Source: Winogradskyella flava (GTDB taxonomy: Bacteria > Bacteroidota > Bacteroidia > Flavobacteriales > Flavobacteriaceae). From it: DNA of 64,000 nucleotides. Positions 43,030-51,876 of the stretch are shown one piece after another. The notes beneath the pieces were generated by a model, which searched no databases, was not told the DNA's origin, and saw nothing but the letters and a program-made list of their open reading frames with translations. Within the stretch, counting starts at the first letter, position 1. Each line of letters starts with the position of its first letter. The stretch is from positions 1,178,001 through 1,242,000 of the forward strand of contig NZ_JACLCP010000001.1 of the NCBI RefSeq assembly GCF_014243395.1, written 5' to 3'. The position numbers and the translations under genes are program-made.

Positions 43030-44532
43030 ATGTCTCGAATGCATCTAAATTATAAAATTATCTTCCATTTTTTTGGTTTACTACTATTGTTTAATGGTGG
43101 CTTTATGTTGTTGGCGACTTTGATAAGCCTTATTTATAAAGATGGCGTAACACTTCATTTATTTTTAGCATCATTGGCAACACTACTTTTGGGTGCTATT
43201 GCGATGTTTGGAACCAAAAATCATCGTAAAGAGATGAATAAGCGCGAAGGCTACATCGTAGTTGCTTTTGGTTGGATTGTGATGACTTTAACAGGGACAT
43301 TACCTTATTTGGCAACAGACGCTATCCCGTCGTTCACGAGTGCTTTTTTTGAAACCATATCTGGTTATACGACAACGGGAGCAAGTATAATAAATGATAT
43401 TGAAATACTGCCAGAAGGTGTATTGTTTTGGAGAAGTATGACGCATTGGATTGGTGGTATGGGAATCATCGTATTGGCCATAGCCATATTACCTTTGCTT
43501 GGTGTGGGTGGTATGCAGTTATTTGCAGCTGAAGCTCCAGGTCCAGGTGGTGACAAATTACATCCAAGGATTACGGATACGGCAAAACGTCTTTGGTTAA
43601 TCTATTTTGGTTATACAGTTGCAGAAACAATACTGCTACAGTTTGCAGGCATGTCGTTTTTTGATGCCATTAACCATGCGTTAAGTACTCTGTCAACTGG
43701 CGGGTTCTCTACAAAAAATGCTAGCATTGCGCATTGGAATGATAATCCAGCAATTCAATATATTATTATCTTTTTCATGTTTTTGGCAGGAACTAACTTT
43801 GTGCTTAGTTATTATTTATTCAAAGGTAATGTAGTCAAGATTATCAAGGATGATGAATTCAAGTTATATTTTAGATTCATTGCCATTTTTACTATAGTTG
43901 CTGCTTTGCTAGTGTATTTTAGAGCAGATGTCTCTCAATCTTCCATAATGCATCCCATGACATTAGGTGAGGGTGAGAGTGCTATCCGTCATAGTTTGTT
44001 TCAAGTGCTAGCCATTGTTACTACCACTGGATTCGTAACTGCCGACTATACGATGTGGACACCTTTCTTAACCGTTTTCTTTTTTGGTTTAATGTTTTTA
44101 GGTGGTTCTGCAGGAAGTACCTCAGGAGGTGTAAAAGTTGTGCGCCATTTAATATTAATTAAAAATGGCTTTTTAGAATTCAGACGAGCATTACATCCTA
44201 ATGCTATTCTACCTGTACGCTATAATACTAAATCCATTTCTAAAGATATTGTATTCAATATTCTCGGTTTCTTTATTCTTTACATGTTATCTTTTATTAT
44301 AGGAGCATTGGTCTTTTCTATGTTTCAAATAGATTTTGAGTCTGCTATTGGCCTTTCTGCATCGAGTTTGGGGAATGTCGGGCCTGCTCTTGGCGATTTT
44401 GGACCAGTAAATAACTATGCAGCATTACCTCCATTGGGTAAATGGTGGGCTTCTTTTTTAATGCTTATTGGACGTTTAGAATTATTCACGGTTCTCATTT
44501 TGTTGACACCATTCTTTTGGAGAAATAGATAA
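43030..44532 (+). CDS. trkH: Trk potassium transporter membrane subunit
   Basis: A 500-residue potassium channel-like transporter. Four pore loops are visible with their filter sequences: SGYTTTGASI near residue 110, STLSTGGFSTKN near 220, VTTTGFVTADYT near 337 and SSLGNVGPALGDFG near 446. Glycine-rich HWIGGMGIIVLA near 138 and GGSAGSTSGGVKVVRH near 358 are further signatures. It imports potassium together with TrkA. Length and order match TrkH/TrkG. Confidence 0.95.
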   Translation: MSRMHLNYKIIFHFFGLLLLFNGGFMLLATLISLIYKDGVTLHLFLASLATLLLGAIAMFGTKNHRKEMNKREGYIVVAFGWIVMTLTGTLPYLATDAIPSFTSAFFETISGYTTTGASIINDIEILPEGVLFWRSMTHWIGGMGIIVLAIAILPLLGVGGMQLFAAEAPGPGGDKLHPRITDTAKRLWLIYFGYTVAETILLQFAGMSFFDAINHALSTLSTGGFSTKNASIAHWNDNPAIQYIIIFFMFLAGTNFVLSYYLFKGNVVKIIKDDEFKLYFRFIAIFTIVAALLVYFRADVSQSSIMHPMTLGEGESAIRHSLFQVLAIVTTTGFVTADYTMWTPFLTVFFFGLMFLGGSAGSTSGGVKVVRHLILIKNGFLEFRRALHPNAILPVRYNTKSISKDIVFNILGFFILYMLSFIIGALVFSMFQIDFESAIGLSASSLGNVGPALGDFGPVNNYAALPPLGKWWASFLMLIGRLELFTVLILLTPFFWRNR

Positions 44533-44588
44533 GCTGCAATAAGCTCTTGGGATAATTCGTTATTTTAGTGGATATCAATTGGCTTGCT

Positions 44589-45155
44589 ATGCAAAGAAGA
44601 ACATATTTTCCATTATTCATTTTAGTGATTATTTCTCTAGCAACATCATGTGTGAAAGATGTTGATTTTGATCAAGCAGAAGATGTTGTTCTTACTCCAG
44701 TAATAACCTCTAGTGCCTTGTTTACAGAGGTCGAAGCTTCACGTTTTTCCGAGAATGGCATGGAACTAGAGACGGTTAGGGATTCGATAGCAAATATCGA
44801 AATTTTTACCGATCAGTTTGTTATTGATAACCTGGTGAAAGTAGAATTAGTTTTCGAGGTGAGTAATTCCATCAATAGGACGTTTGGTTTGCAAATTGAA
44901 TTTTTAAATGAAGCTGATGAGCTTCAAAATGAATTTTCTTTTGATGCGCTACCTTCTCCTTCTGGAAACGATGTGCTTACGGAATTCACTGCAGTATTTG
45001 AGGATGAAAGCTTAGAGGCATTAAAAACGTCGCAGAAAATGGTTATTACATTAAGCCTGTACCCCAGTACGGACGGGACGTTTTTAAATGAAAATTCCAC
45101 AGGGAAAATAGGGCTCAAATCTAAAGGTCTTTTCTATTTTAATATAAGTTTATAA
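44589..45155 (+). CDS. Lipoprotein of unknown function
   Basis: A 188-residue lipoprotein. The frame can be extended to a GTG at 44568, but the ATG at 44589 gives a proper signal peptide ending at Cys21 (SLATSC), so it is preferred. The mature part is acidic (VKDVDFDQAED) and strand-rich, with FEVSNSINRTFGLQIEFLNE and VITLSLYPSTDG reminiscent of a beta sandwich. It lies 56 bp after trkH and 2 bp before the DUF5723 gene. The pair with the DUF5723 protein looks conserved and envelope-related, but the function is not known. Confidence 0.72.
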   Translation: MQRRTYFPLFILVIISLATSCVKDVDFDQAEDVVLTPVITSSALFTEVEASRFSENGMELETVRDSIANIEIFTDQFVIDNLVKVELVFEVSNSINRTFGLQIEFLNEADELQNEFSFDALPSPSGNDVLTEFTAVFEDESLEALKTSQKMVITLSLYPSTDGTFLNENSTGKIGLKSKGLFYFNISL

Positions 45156-45157
45156 TC

Positions 45158-46585
45158 ATGATTATTAAGAGAATCGTGTTTATACTCTTAATGCTGTTTA
45201 TGCATTATTCCTTTTCGCAAAATAAACAAATCTTATTTGGGTTCAATGATATTCCGCAATCCACATTAATCAATCCAAGCACAACTCTCGACAATGATTG
45301 GTTTATGGGTTTTCCACTCTTATCCCAATTTCATTTTAATCTTGGATCATCGAATGTAAGTGCTTACGATTTATTTGCTGACGATGGAAAGGATTTTAAT
45401 TCAAAACTCCGAAGTTTAATATTTCAATTAGATAGCAATGATTTTTTTACATCAACACAGCAGTTAGAAGTATTTACAGGAGGTTTTTCTTTTGGTAGAG
45501 GAGTAGAGAAAGATAGGTACCTAACTTTTGGGATGTATATAGAAACTGATGTTATTGCCTACCATCCTAAGGATTATGCCATTTTAGCTTATGAGGGGAA
45601 TGCTTCAAATATTGGAAAAGTCTTTGATCTGAGTGATTTAAATGCCAGTGGCGAAATGGTATCGGTATTTCATGTTGGTATGACCAAAAAGCTTAATAGT
45701 AAGTTTACTATTGGTGGCAGAGCTAAGATTTACAATAGCATTATTAATGTAAATTCAACAAAAAATAGAGGATCATTTGTCACTAGAGAGGGACAGAATA
45801 ATTTATTGGAGCATTCATTCGATTTAGATCTCAGGGTAAATACCTCTGGGATTGCTAGTTTAGCTGGTGATAACAGCAATGATGTTTCGGAAGATATTAA
45901 AACCTTAAGAAGAAGACTTTTACTTGGCGGAAACTTAGGCCTTGGATTGGATTTTGGAATAACATATCAACCTAAAGACCAATGGACCGTTGAAGCCAGT
46001 TTGCAGGATTTTGGTTTTATACGACATACTAAAGATATAGAGACTTACGGAGTTAAAGGAAACTATGTTTTTGAAGGTATTAATCCACTCTTTCCAGAAG
46101 TTGCTGGAGGACAAACAGCTGAGGATTATTGGAATGAGGTAGCCGACAACTTTGAAGATATTTTCGAGTTAGATACGACAGTCACAAAATATACCACTTG
46201 GCGACCTCTAAAGTTCAATGCAGCAGTAAGGTACGCATTTGGGAAAAAGACATCTAAGGAATGTAATTGTTTGGCAGATGATGTTGGTTATCTTAATTCA
46301 GTAGGTGCACAACTCTATGCCATAAATAGACCTAGAGCACCACAGTTGGCGCTAACGACATATTATTACAGACGAATTTTTGAAGGTTTAAGAGTGAAAG
46401 CCACATACACCATTGATCCGTTTTCTTATTATAATGTTGGTTTGGGTATCTCAACTCAATTAGGCGCATTGCATATGTATCTCATGGCAGATAATCTTTT
46501 GGACTATCAAAATCTTGCAAAAGCACAAAGTGCGTCACTACAATTTGGGCTTAATTTGGTGTTTGGAAGAGGTGGAAAACAATAA
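45158..46585 (+). CDS. DUF5723-family outer-membrane protein
   Basis: A 475-residue secreted protein with a signal peptide (about 1-20, ending YSFSQ). The start of the mature protein, NDIPQSTLINPSTTLDNDW, and GGNLGLGLDFGITYQPKDQW in the middle are typical of DUF5723 proteins, predicted outer-membrane barrels of Bacteroidetes. A cysteine pair occurs in KECNCLADDVGY. No enzymatic motif is seen. It is probably cotranscribed with the lipoprotein immediately upstream. Confidence 0.8.
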   Translation: MIIKRIVFILLMLFMHYSFSQNKQILFGFNDIPQSTLINPSTTLDNDWFMGFPLLSQFHFNLGSSNVSAYDLFADDGKDFNSKLRSLIFQLDSNDFFTSTQQLEVFTGGFSFGRGVEKDRYLTFGMYIETDVIAYHPKDYAILAYEGNASNIGKVFDLSDLNASGEMVSVFHVGMTKKLNSKFTIGGRAKIYNSIINVNSTKNRGSFVTREGQNNLLEHSFDLDLRVNTSGIASLAGDNSNDVSEDIKTLRRRLLLGGNLGLGLDFGITYQPKDQWTVEASLQDFGFIRHTKDIETYGVKGNYVFEGINPLFPEVAGGQTAEDYWNEVADNFEDIFELDTTVTKYTTWRPLKFNAAVRYAFGKKTSKECNCLADDVGYLNSVGAQLYAINRPRAPQLALTTYYYRRIFEGLRVKATYTIDPFSYYNVGLGISTQLGALHMYLMADNLLDYQNLAKAQSASLQFGLNLVFGRGGKQ

Positions 46586-46691
46586 ATTTTCAACTTTTTT
46601 TCAATTTTTTTAAAATTTAGCTAGCCTATAATTTCACTCATGTTTTTTAAGATTGACACCCTCAATCTCTTGCTATAGTTGCAACAGCACT

Positions 46692-46721
46692 TGTAACATT
46701 TTTGATTCTGGTACGTCTTAT
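46692..46721 (+). promoter_or_regulatory. ECF-like promoter candidate before the small membrane gene
   Basis: TGTAAC (46692-46697), 16 bp, CGTCTTAT (46714-46721), 28 bp before the ATG at 46750. A T run follows the -35, as in copies 1 and 2 of the lipoprotein promoters. This is a good general ECF layout (AAC-N16-CGTC) but not the same full sequence. Confidence 0.45.
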
Positions 46722-46749
46722 TAGCGTAACCAATTAAAAAATATCAATC

Positions 46750-46998
46750 ATGGAATTAGTATTAAATCAAAAATTAGAATCTGTACCAGAACCCGTTGCG
46801 GTGTCTCATTACACTACCAATGGATTATTAAATTCTAATTACAAATCAATTGTGAAGCAAAACTTTAGTGAGTCCACTACAAAATCTGTATTTGGAATTA
46901 GACAACGTATCAAATCTTCACAATTAAGAATGGTCAATCACACTTCGGTAATTTTAAAATTATCTGTATTCGCCATTGCCTTAGTAGCAATGTTCTAA
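46750..46998 (+). CDS. Small membrane protein of unknown function (82 aa)
   Basis: An 82-residue protein with a polar N-terminal two thirds and one C-terminal hydrophobic helix (about 65-82, SVILKLSVFAIALVAMF), giving a tail-anchored layout. FGIRQRIKSSQLRMVNHT precedes the helix. No known domain is recognised. Coding is supported by a good ATG, a candidate promoter at 46692-46721 and its place beside two other genes of similar size and layout. It shares no clear sequence motif with those two beyond the tail helix. Confidence 0.6.
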   Translation: MELVLNQKLESVPEPVAVSHYTTNGLLNSNYKSIVKQNFSESTTKSVFGIRQRIKSSQLRMVNHTSVILKLSVFAIALVAMF

Positions 46999-47127
46999 AA
47001 GAACTTATTAAATTTTTTTGAACTTATAACTGGCACTTTTTCAGTGTCTTTTATCTATAAATAGCACATTCAATACGAGCTGTCATTATAGACTGTTGTC
47101 TTTACTTAACTTTTAAATATAGAAATT

Positions 47128-47376
47128 ATGCCTTCAGATTCAATGAATGTTATCAACTTTAATAGGAATCAACTTCCTCAAAGAGACAAGTTTGCTAATA
47201 GACTTGGTGGATATAATTCCAGTAAAAAAACAGAGTATAATCTTCCTAAAGCAACAACGAAGCAACTCAAAGAAATTGCTAGACGATTAAAAGAAGAGCA
47301 AAAGATTAGAATGATTAAAGTTGTTGCACTAACAGTAATTCTGTTTTTAGGATTAGTTTATGCTATTCTTTATTAA
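47128..47376 (+). CDS. Small tail-anchored membrane protein, tandem paralogue A
   Basis: An 82-residue protein with a basic, polar N-terminus and one C-terminal helix (about 62-82). The central block reads LGGYNSSKKTEYNLPKAT, then QLKEIARRLKEEQKIRMIKV. The next gene has the same block in the same place (LGGYNKNRTTEYNLPNAT, QLLEIRKGLKKENKIMWLKV), so the two are paralogues from a tandem duplication. The matching reading frame and diverged codons show that both are real coding genes. The function is unknown; a regulatory or assembly partner at the inner membrane is possible. Confidence 0.72.
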   Translation: MPSDSMNVINFNRNQLPQRDKFANRLGGYNSSKKTEYNLPKATTKQLKEIARRLKEEQKIRMIKVVALTVILFLGLVYAILY

Positions 47377-47414
47377 CCTTGAGGTATATACTATCGTATT
47401 AAAAAGATGTCCTT

Positions 47415-47675
47415 ATGCCACTTGGAGAGTCAATGATTAGTACTGTAAAGAGTAACAAGAATATAATGCTCGATAAATCTAAAAGGTTTAGAAAAACATT
47501 AGGTGGTTATAATAAAAACAGAACAACAGAGTATAATTTACCAAATGCGACTCCAGAGCAATTACTTGAAATAAGAAAAGGACTCAAAAAAGAAAACAAG
47601 ATTATGTGGCTTAAGGTTGTAGGTATATCCACTGTAATAATAATCGCTTTGGTTTGGATGCTATTTGCATCATAA
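47415..47675 (+). CDS. Small tail-anchored membrane protein, tandem paralogue B
   Basis: An 86-residue paralogue of the preceding gene, 38 bp downstream. The shared core LGGYN-(8)-YNLP-x-AT-(3)-QL-(2)-I-(3)-LK-x-E-x-KI-(3)-KVV is followed by a C-terminal helix (about 65-84). The N-terminal 25 residues differ. A 16-bp perfect-stem terminator begins at the end of the gene, so this is the last gene of the small cluster. Confidence 0.72.
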   Translation: MPLGESMISTVKSNKNIMLDKSKRFRKTLGGYNKNRTTEYNLPNATPEQLLEIRKGLKKENKIMWLKVVGISTVIIIALVWMLFAS

Positions 47676-47676
47676 A

Positions 47677-47711
47677 AAAAGCTCTAACATAAACCTTATG
47701 TTAGAGCTTTT
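47677..47711. terminator. Strong bidirectional terminator
   Basis: A 16-bp perfect stem (47677-47692 with 47696-47711) with a 3-nt loop, A-rich on the left and T-rich on the right. It lies between the convergent small membrane gene and the aminotransferase gene. Confidence 0.87.
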
Positions 47712-47740
47712 CTTTTAAAGGGCAATTCTATTAATGGACA

Positions 47741-48925
47741 TTAACTTAATGCCGTTCTAATCCGTTTAATGGCTTCCTTGATATTGTCTTGCGAAGCTGC
47801 ATAAGAAATACGAATGCAGTCTGGATTACCAAAGGCTTCTCCTGTAACTGTGGCTACTAAAGCTTCTTCTAATAAGAATAGGGACATATCCGTGGCATTA
47901 TTAATCTTTTTACCTTTAAGTGTTTTACCAAAATAAGCCGATACATTTGGAAATACATAAAAAGCACCTTCCGGCTCATTAGTCTTAAAACCATCAATAG
48001 CTTCCAACAGTCCAAGTATAAGTTTACGACGTACTTTAAACTCATCGACCATATACTGAATCCTTGAGGATTCAGCCCCCAAGGCCGAAATCACGGCACG
48101 TTGTGCTATACAATTGGCACCACTAGTCACCTGGCCTTGCATTTTATTACATGCTCTGGCAATCCAATCAGGAGCGCCAATATAACCAATACGCCAACCC
48201 GTCATAGCAAAGGCTTTAGACACGCCATTGACGGTAATGGTTCTATCAAACATATCATCAAATTGTGCCATACTGTGATGACCACCAATAAAATTAATGT
48301 GTTCATAGATTTCATCAGAAACGACATATATATTAGGATGCTTTTGTAAGACATCTGCAATGGCTCTAAGCTCATCCTTACTGTAAACAGATCCACTTGG
48401 GTTACATGGTGAGCTGTACCAAATCATTTTGGTGTTTGGCGTGATGGCAGCTTCCAATTGTGCTGCAGTCATTTTAAAATCATCGGAAATATCAGTCTTT
48501 ACTTCAACAGGTACTCCTCCGTTAAGTTTTACAATGTCACTATAGCTGACCCAATACGGACATGGCAGAATAACTTCATCACCATCATTTAACATTACAG
48601 ATGCAATATTAAACAACGCTTGCTTTGCTCCGGTCGACACTACGATCTGAGCTCTATTATAGTTAAGATGGTTGTCTCGCTTAAACTTATTAATTATAGC
48701 GTCTTTTAATTCTACATAGCCATCCACAGGTGTATAGCTGTTATAGTTTTGATGTACAGCTTCAATAGCTGCTTCTTTTACAAAATCTGGTGTGTTAAAG
48801 TCAGGTTCGCCCAAACTTAATCCAATAATGTCTTTTCCCTCTGCTCTAAGCTCTCTAGCCTTTGCAGCCATAGCAAGAGTTGCTGAAGTCGATAGATTGT
48901 TAATTCTATCAGAAAGTTGGTTCAT
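47741..48925 (-). CDS. PLP-dependent class I aminotransferase (aspartate aminotransferase-like)
   Basis: A 394-residue fold-type I aminotransferase. LSLGEPDFNTPDFVKEAA near residue 36, WYSSPCNPSGSVYSKDEL near 169 and VNGVSKAFAMTGWRIGYIG near 231 are present. The last contains the PLP-binding Lys and is followed by the substrate-binding Arg region. The group includes aspartate/prephenate and related aminotransferases (AspB type), so the exact amino acid specificity is open. It starts 19 bp after the desaturase stop and may be cotranscribed with it. Confidence 0.92.
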   Translation of the reverse strand: MNQLSDRINNLSTSATLAMAAKARELRAEGKDIIGLSLGEPDFNTPDFVKEAAIEAVHQNYNSYTPVDGYVELKDAIINKFKRDNHLNYNRAQIVVSTGAKQALFNIASVMLNDGDEVILPCPYWVSYSDIVKLNGGVPVEVKTDISDDFKMTAAQLEAAITPNTKMIWYSSPCNPSGSVYSKDELRAIADVLQKHPNIYVVSDEIYEHINFIGGHHSMAQFDDMFDRTITVNGVSKAFAMTGWRIGYIGAPDWIARACNKMQGQVTSGANCIAQRAVISALGAESSRIQYMVDEFKVRRKLILGLLEAIDGFKTNEPEGAFYVFPNVSAYFGKTLKGKKINNATDMSLFLLEEALVATVTGEAFGNPDCIRISYAASQDNIKEAIKRIRTALS

Positions 48926-48944
48926 AAAGTAAGTAATAATAGAA

Positions 48945-50045
48945 TTATGCTTGCATTGCAGGTCGCGTACCCATTTCTTTCAAAAATCTAAAATGTGCGG
49001 CTATTGCTTTTCTTGTGGTTTCGTATTCTTTATAAGGTAAATTAAATTCTTTGGCTGTATCCTTTACGATCTTTGCAATTTTGCCATAGTGTATATGGCT
49101 AATATGAGGAAAGATATGATGCTCTACCTGATGATTTAAACCACCAGTATACCAATTGACTAGCCAATTCTTCGCGCCAAAATTTACTGTAGTTTTTAAT
49201 TGGTGTATAGCCCAAGTGTTTTTCATTGTTCCATCCTCTGCAGGTAAATGCATTTCCGCTTCGTCCATAACATGGGCTAGTTGAAACACAACACTTAGTA
49301 TAAGACCAGCAACATAATGCATAATGAAGAAGCCAATAAGTACTTCATACCAAGCTAAATCAGTCAAAAGTATAGGTAATACAATCCACATGGATACATA
49401 CAATATTTTGGTAAGCACTAATTTGCTCCAATTGACGATTGGATTTGGTAATTTACCATATGATAATCTCCGCTTCATGTAGCGCTTCATTTGTTGAAAA
49501 TCTGTAGTAATTGCCCAGTTGATAGTCAACAAGCCATATAATAATACCGAATAGTAATGTTGGAACCTGTGATGCTTCCTCCATTCAGAATGTTTTGAAA
49601 AACGTAGAATTCTACCTGCTTCTAAATCTTCATCATGGCCATGGATGTTTGTATAGGTATGATGAAGAACATTATGCTGTACTTTCCAGTTATACACGTT
49701 ACCTGCCAAGATATAGATGCTACTTCCCATCAAACGGTTTATCCATTCTTTGTTTGAAAAAGAACCGTGATTGCCATCATGCATTACGTTCATACCAACT
49801 CCTGCCATACCAATACCCATAACCATGGTCAGTAATAATTGTGCCCAAGTAGGAATATCTAAGGTTAGTAGTAAAAAATAAGGTGTTAAAAATATAGCAA
49901 ACATAACTATGGTCTTAAGCCAAAGTTGCCAGTTACCTGTGCGCTTGATATTATTTTCCTTAAAGTAATTGTTGACACGTTTATTTAGGGTTCTAAAAAA
50001 TTTTGCTGAATCGGCTCTTGAAAAAGAAAGCGTTTGTTGTGACAT
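48945..50045 (-). CDS. Membrane fatty acid desaturase
   Basis: A 366-residue integral membrane di-iron desaturase. Three His boxes are visible: HDGNH at residues 89-93, HNVLHH at 124-129, and HQVEHH near 303-308. The Gln in the third box (QVEHH) is typical of front-end/linoleoyl-CoA-like desaturases. Hydrophobic pairs at about 43-88 and 205-250 fit the four-helix topology. No cytochrome b5 domain is fused. It probably introduces a double bond into membrane lipid acyl chains, as in cold adaptation; position specificity cannot be told. Confidence 0.92.
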   Translation of the reverse strand: MSQQTLSFSRADSAKFFRTLNKRVNNYFKENNIKRTGNWQLWLKTIVMFAIFLTPYFLLLTLDIPTWAQLLLTMVMGIGMAGVGMNVMHDGNHGSFSNKEWINRLMGSSIYILAGNVYNWKVQHNVLHHTYTNIHGHDEDLEAGRILRFSKHSEWRKHHRFQHYYSVLLYGLLTINWAITTDFQQMKRYMKRRLSYGKLPNPIVNWSKLVLTKILYVSMWIVLPILLTDLAWYEVLIGFFIMHYVAGLILSVVFQLAHVMDEAEMHLPAEDGTMKNTWAIHQLKTTVNFGAKNWLVNWYTGGLNHQVEHHIFPHISHIHYGKIAKIVKDTAKEFNLPYKEYETTRKAIAAHFRFLKEMGTRPAMQA

Positions 50046-50101
50046 ATTGTTATTAATAATTTTATGTTATAACGTCAAGGGTTTAAATACATTATAATTT
50101 C

Positions 50102-50109
50102 CAAAGATA
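50102..50109 (-). promoter_or_regulatory. -7 element upstream of the desaturase gene
   Basis: On the - strand TATCTTTG matches TAnnTTTG and ends 56 bp before the ATG at 50045. No clear -33 element is seen. Confidence 0.42.
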
Positions 50110-50168
50110 ATTAATAATTAAAATGGAGCCTTGTGAAAAGATGTTAATTTATCCATATTAAAAAAATG

Positions 50169-50176
50169 TATTTTTG
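50169..50176 (+). promoter_or_regulatory. -7 element upstream of rsmG
   Basis: TATTTTTG matches TAnnTTTG and ends 15 bp before the ATG at 50192. It contains an in-frame TTG (50174-50176) that could otherwise be taken as the rsmG start; a start inside the -7 element is very unlikely. Confidence 0.5.
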
Positions 50177-50191
50177 AAGAAATTAAAATCA

Positions 50192-50821
50192 ATGGATTTA
50201 ATTCTAAAGTATTTTCCAGATTTATCTGAAGATCAGATTACACAATTCAAAGCTTTAGAGCACTTATATAAAGACTGGAATACAAAGATCAATGTCGTCT
50301 CACGTAAAGATATTGACGAGCTATATTTAAGGCATGTGCTTCATTCTTTGGGTATTGCAAAAGTCATAAAGTTTGCTGATAATTCTTCTATACTGGATGT
50401 GGGTACAGGTGGCGGATTTCCTGGTATACCTTTGGCCATTTTATTTCCTAAATGTCAATTCCACTTAGTTGATAGCATAAACAAAAAACTTAAAGTTATA
50501 AATGCTGTTGCTGAAGCTCTTGGTTTGACCAACGTTAGAACAACACATAGTAGAGTAGAAGCAATTAATGAGACGTACGATTTCATTGTAAGTAGAGCTG
50601 TTACGGCGATGCCTGAATTTACAAAATGGGTGAGAGGTAAAATTGCCAAAAAACAACAGAATGAGCTTAAAAACGGTATCCTTTATCTTAAAGGTGGGGA
50701 TTTGACTGACGAATTAAAGCAATATGCAACGGTCAAGGCTTACTTATTATCAGATTATTTTGATGAAGATTTTTTTGAAACAAAGAAAGTCATCTATCTG
50801 CCGTTGAAGCATAGGGTTTAG
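50192..50821 (+). CDS. rsmG: 16S rRNA (guanine-N7)-methyltransferase RsmG
   Basis: A 209-residue SAM methyltransferase that modifies G527 (E. coli numbering) of 16S rRNA. INVVSRKDIDELYLRHVLHS near residue 32, ILDVGTGGGFPGIPLAILFP near 66-85 (SAM site) and FIVSRAVTAMPEF near 130 are diagnostic. The frame extends to a TTG at 50174, but the ATG at 50192 gives the MDLILKYFP start usual for relatives and avoids the -7 element. No gidA neighbour is present, as is normal for this phylum. Confidence 0.94.
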   Translation: MDLILKYFPDLSEDQITQFKALEHLYKDWNTKINVVSRKDIDELYLRHVLHSLGIAKVIKFADNSSILDVGTGGGFPGIPLAILFPKCQFHLVDSINKKLKVINAVAEALGLTNVRTTHSRVEAINETYDFIVSRAVTAMPEFTKWVRGKIAKKQQNELKNGILYLKGGDLTDELKQYATVKAYLLSDYFDEDFFETKKVIYLPLKHRV

Positions 50822-50851
50822 TTCAAAAAGTATGATTCAGTGATGCTAAAA

Positions 50852-50867
50852 ACCCTGAAAACAGGGT
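50852..50867. terminator. Weak hairpin after rsmG
   Basis: A 6-bp stem ACCCTG/CAGGGT with a 4-nt loop lies 31 bp past the rsmG stop. There is no T run after it on the + strand, so its role as a terminator is uncertain. Confidence 0.3.
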
Positions 50868-50958
50868 AATTAGATGTTTATTATAGTTGGAAATTTACAC
50901 CAATAAATAATTTGGTTTAATAACCATTAAAAAATAGTTAAACAGAAACAAGCTTAAA

Positions 50959-51840
50959 ATGAAAAATAGAACAGTAGTATTTGGTTTATTATTAATAGGT
51001 GTTTTAATAGCAAGTTGCAGTTTCAACAAATCTGCAAGTGTTGATTTTATGACTGGTATATCCACTAAAGGCGATGGTCTTTCCGTAGATGACATTTATC
51101 TTTCTGATGATAAAAAGAGATTAGAGACTACAGAATTTGAATATGGGAAAAAGTTCTATTTAAACTTTAATGACATCATAGGATTTAAAAAAGAAAACGG
51201 AGCGGTATTTCCAGGTATGGAATTTATAGTCTTAACTAAGGAAAACGACACTGTGATGTATAACAAGGATTTATACTCAGGACAAACTGGTAGTGGATTT
51301 AAGCTTTCACCTATAGCTTTAAATAGTAATCTAATCGTTGCAAATCCTATAAAATCCAATGAAGAGTATTCTCTAATTTGTAAAATCTGGGATAAAAAAG
51401 GAGAAGGCACATTCAAAACAGAAATGGATTTTAATGTTATTCCTAACCCAAAAATAACCATTGAAAATAATGGATTGAGCGCTAATGAAGTTTACCTATC
51501 TAGTATCACTAATAATAGAGTAATTACCAATGAAATTATCACATTTGATGAAAAAGTTCAGATTGTAGTTGAAGGGTTAAATGGATTTACAGAAAAAAAT
51601 GGACAAACAGAATTAGATCTTTCCATGAAATTAGTAGATGCTAATGGCAATGTTTTATCAGAAAACACAAATCTCTTAGGTGATTCATCTATCAATGTCA
51701 ATATGGTGCGCCAGGCTGTATCCTCTTATTTTACGCTGACAAAAGGACGACTGAAGAACCCTGTGACCTGTCATGTAGAAATCACAGATAAAATAAGTGG
51801 CTCTAAAATGTCCATCAATACTGAACTAACTGTAGAATAA
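50959..51840 (+). CDS. Lipoprotein with two internal repeats, unknown function
   Basis: A 293-residue lipoprotein. The signal peptide ends at Cys20 (IASC) and is followed by SFNKSAS, without the acidic surface-export motif, so a periplasm-facing outer-membrane location is likelier. The mature part is two similar halves of about 120 residues. GLSVDDIYLS (about 40-49) recurs as GLSANEVYLS (about 172-181), and IIGFKKENGAVFPGMEFIVL recurs as LNGFTEKNGQTELDLSMKLV, suggesting duplicated beta-sandwich domains. It lies 36 bp before the 858-residue repeat protein gene, with which it probably forms an operon. Confidence 0.75.
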   Translation: MKNRTVVFGLLLIGVLIASCSFNKSASVDFMTGISTKGDGLSVDDIYLSDDKKRLETTEFEYGKKFYLNFNDIIGFKKENGAVFPGMEFIVLTKENDTVMYNKDLYSGQTGSGFKLSPIALNSNLIVANPIKSNEEYSLICKIWDKKGEGTFKTEMDFNVIPNPKITIENNGLSANEVYLSSITNNRVITNEIITFDEKVQIVVEGLNGFTEKNGQTELDLSMKLVDANGNVLSENTNLLGDSSINVNMVRQAVSSYFTLTKGRLKNPVTCHVEITDKISGSKMSINTELTVE

Positions 51841-51876
51841 ATACTTTAAACCCAAATTAAAAACAAGTATAATTTT

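Noticed and set aside
47021..47052. A further ECF-like site before the gene at 47128 (TATAAC ... GTCTTTTAT)
   Set aside because: The spacing is 15 rather than 16-17 bp and neither block matches well; a weak hairpin (47032-47048) occupies the same stretch.
50174..50191. TTG start for rsmG
   Set aside because: The codon lies inside a perfect -7 element and the downstream ATG gives the usual N-terminus.
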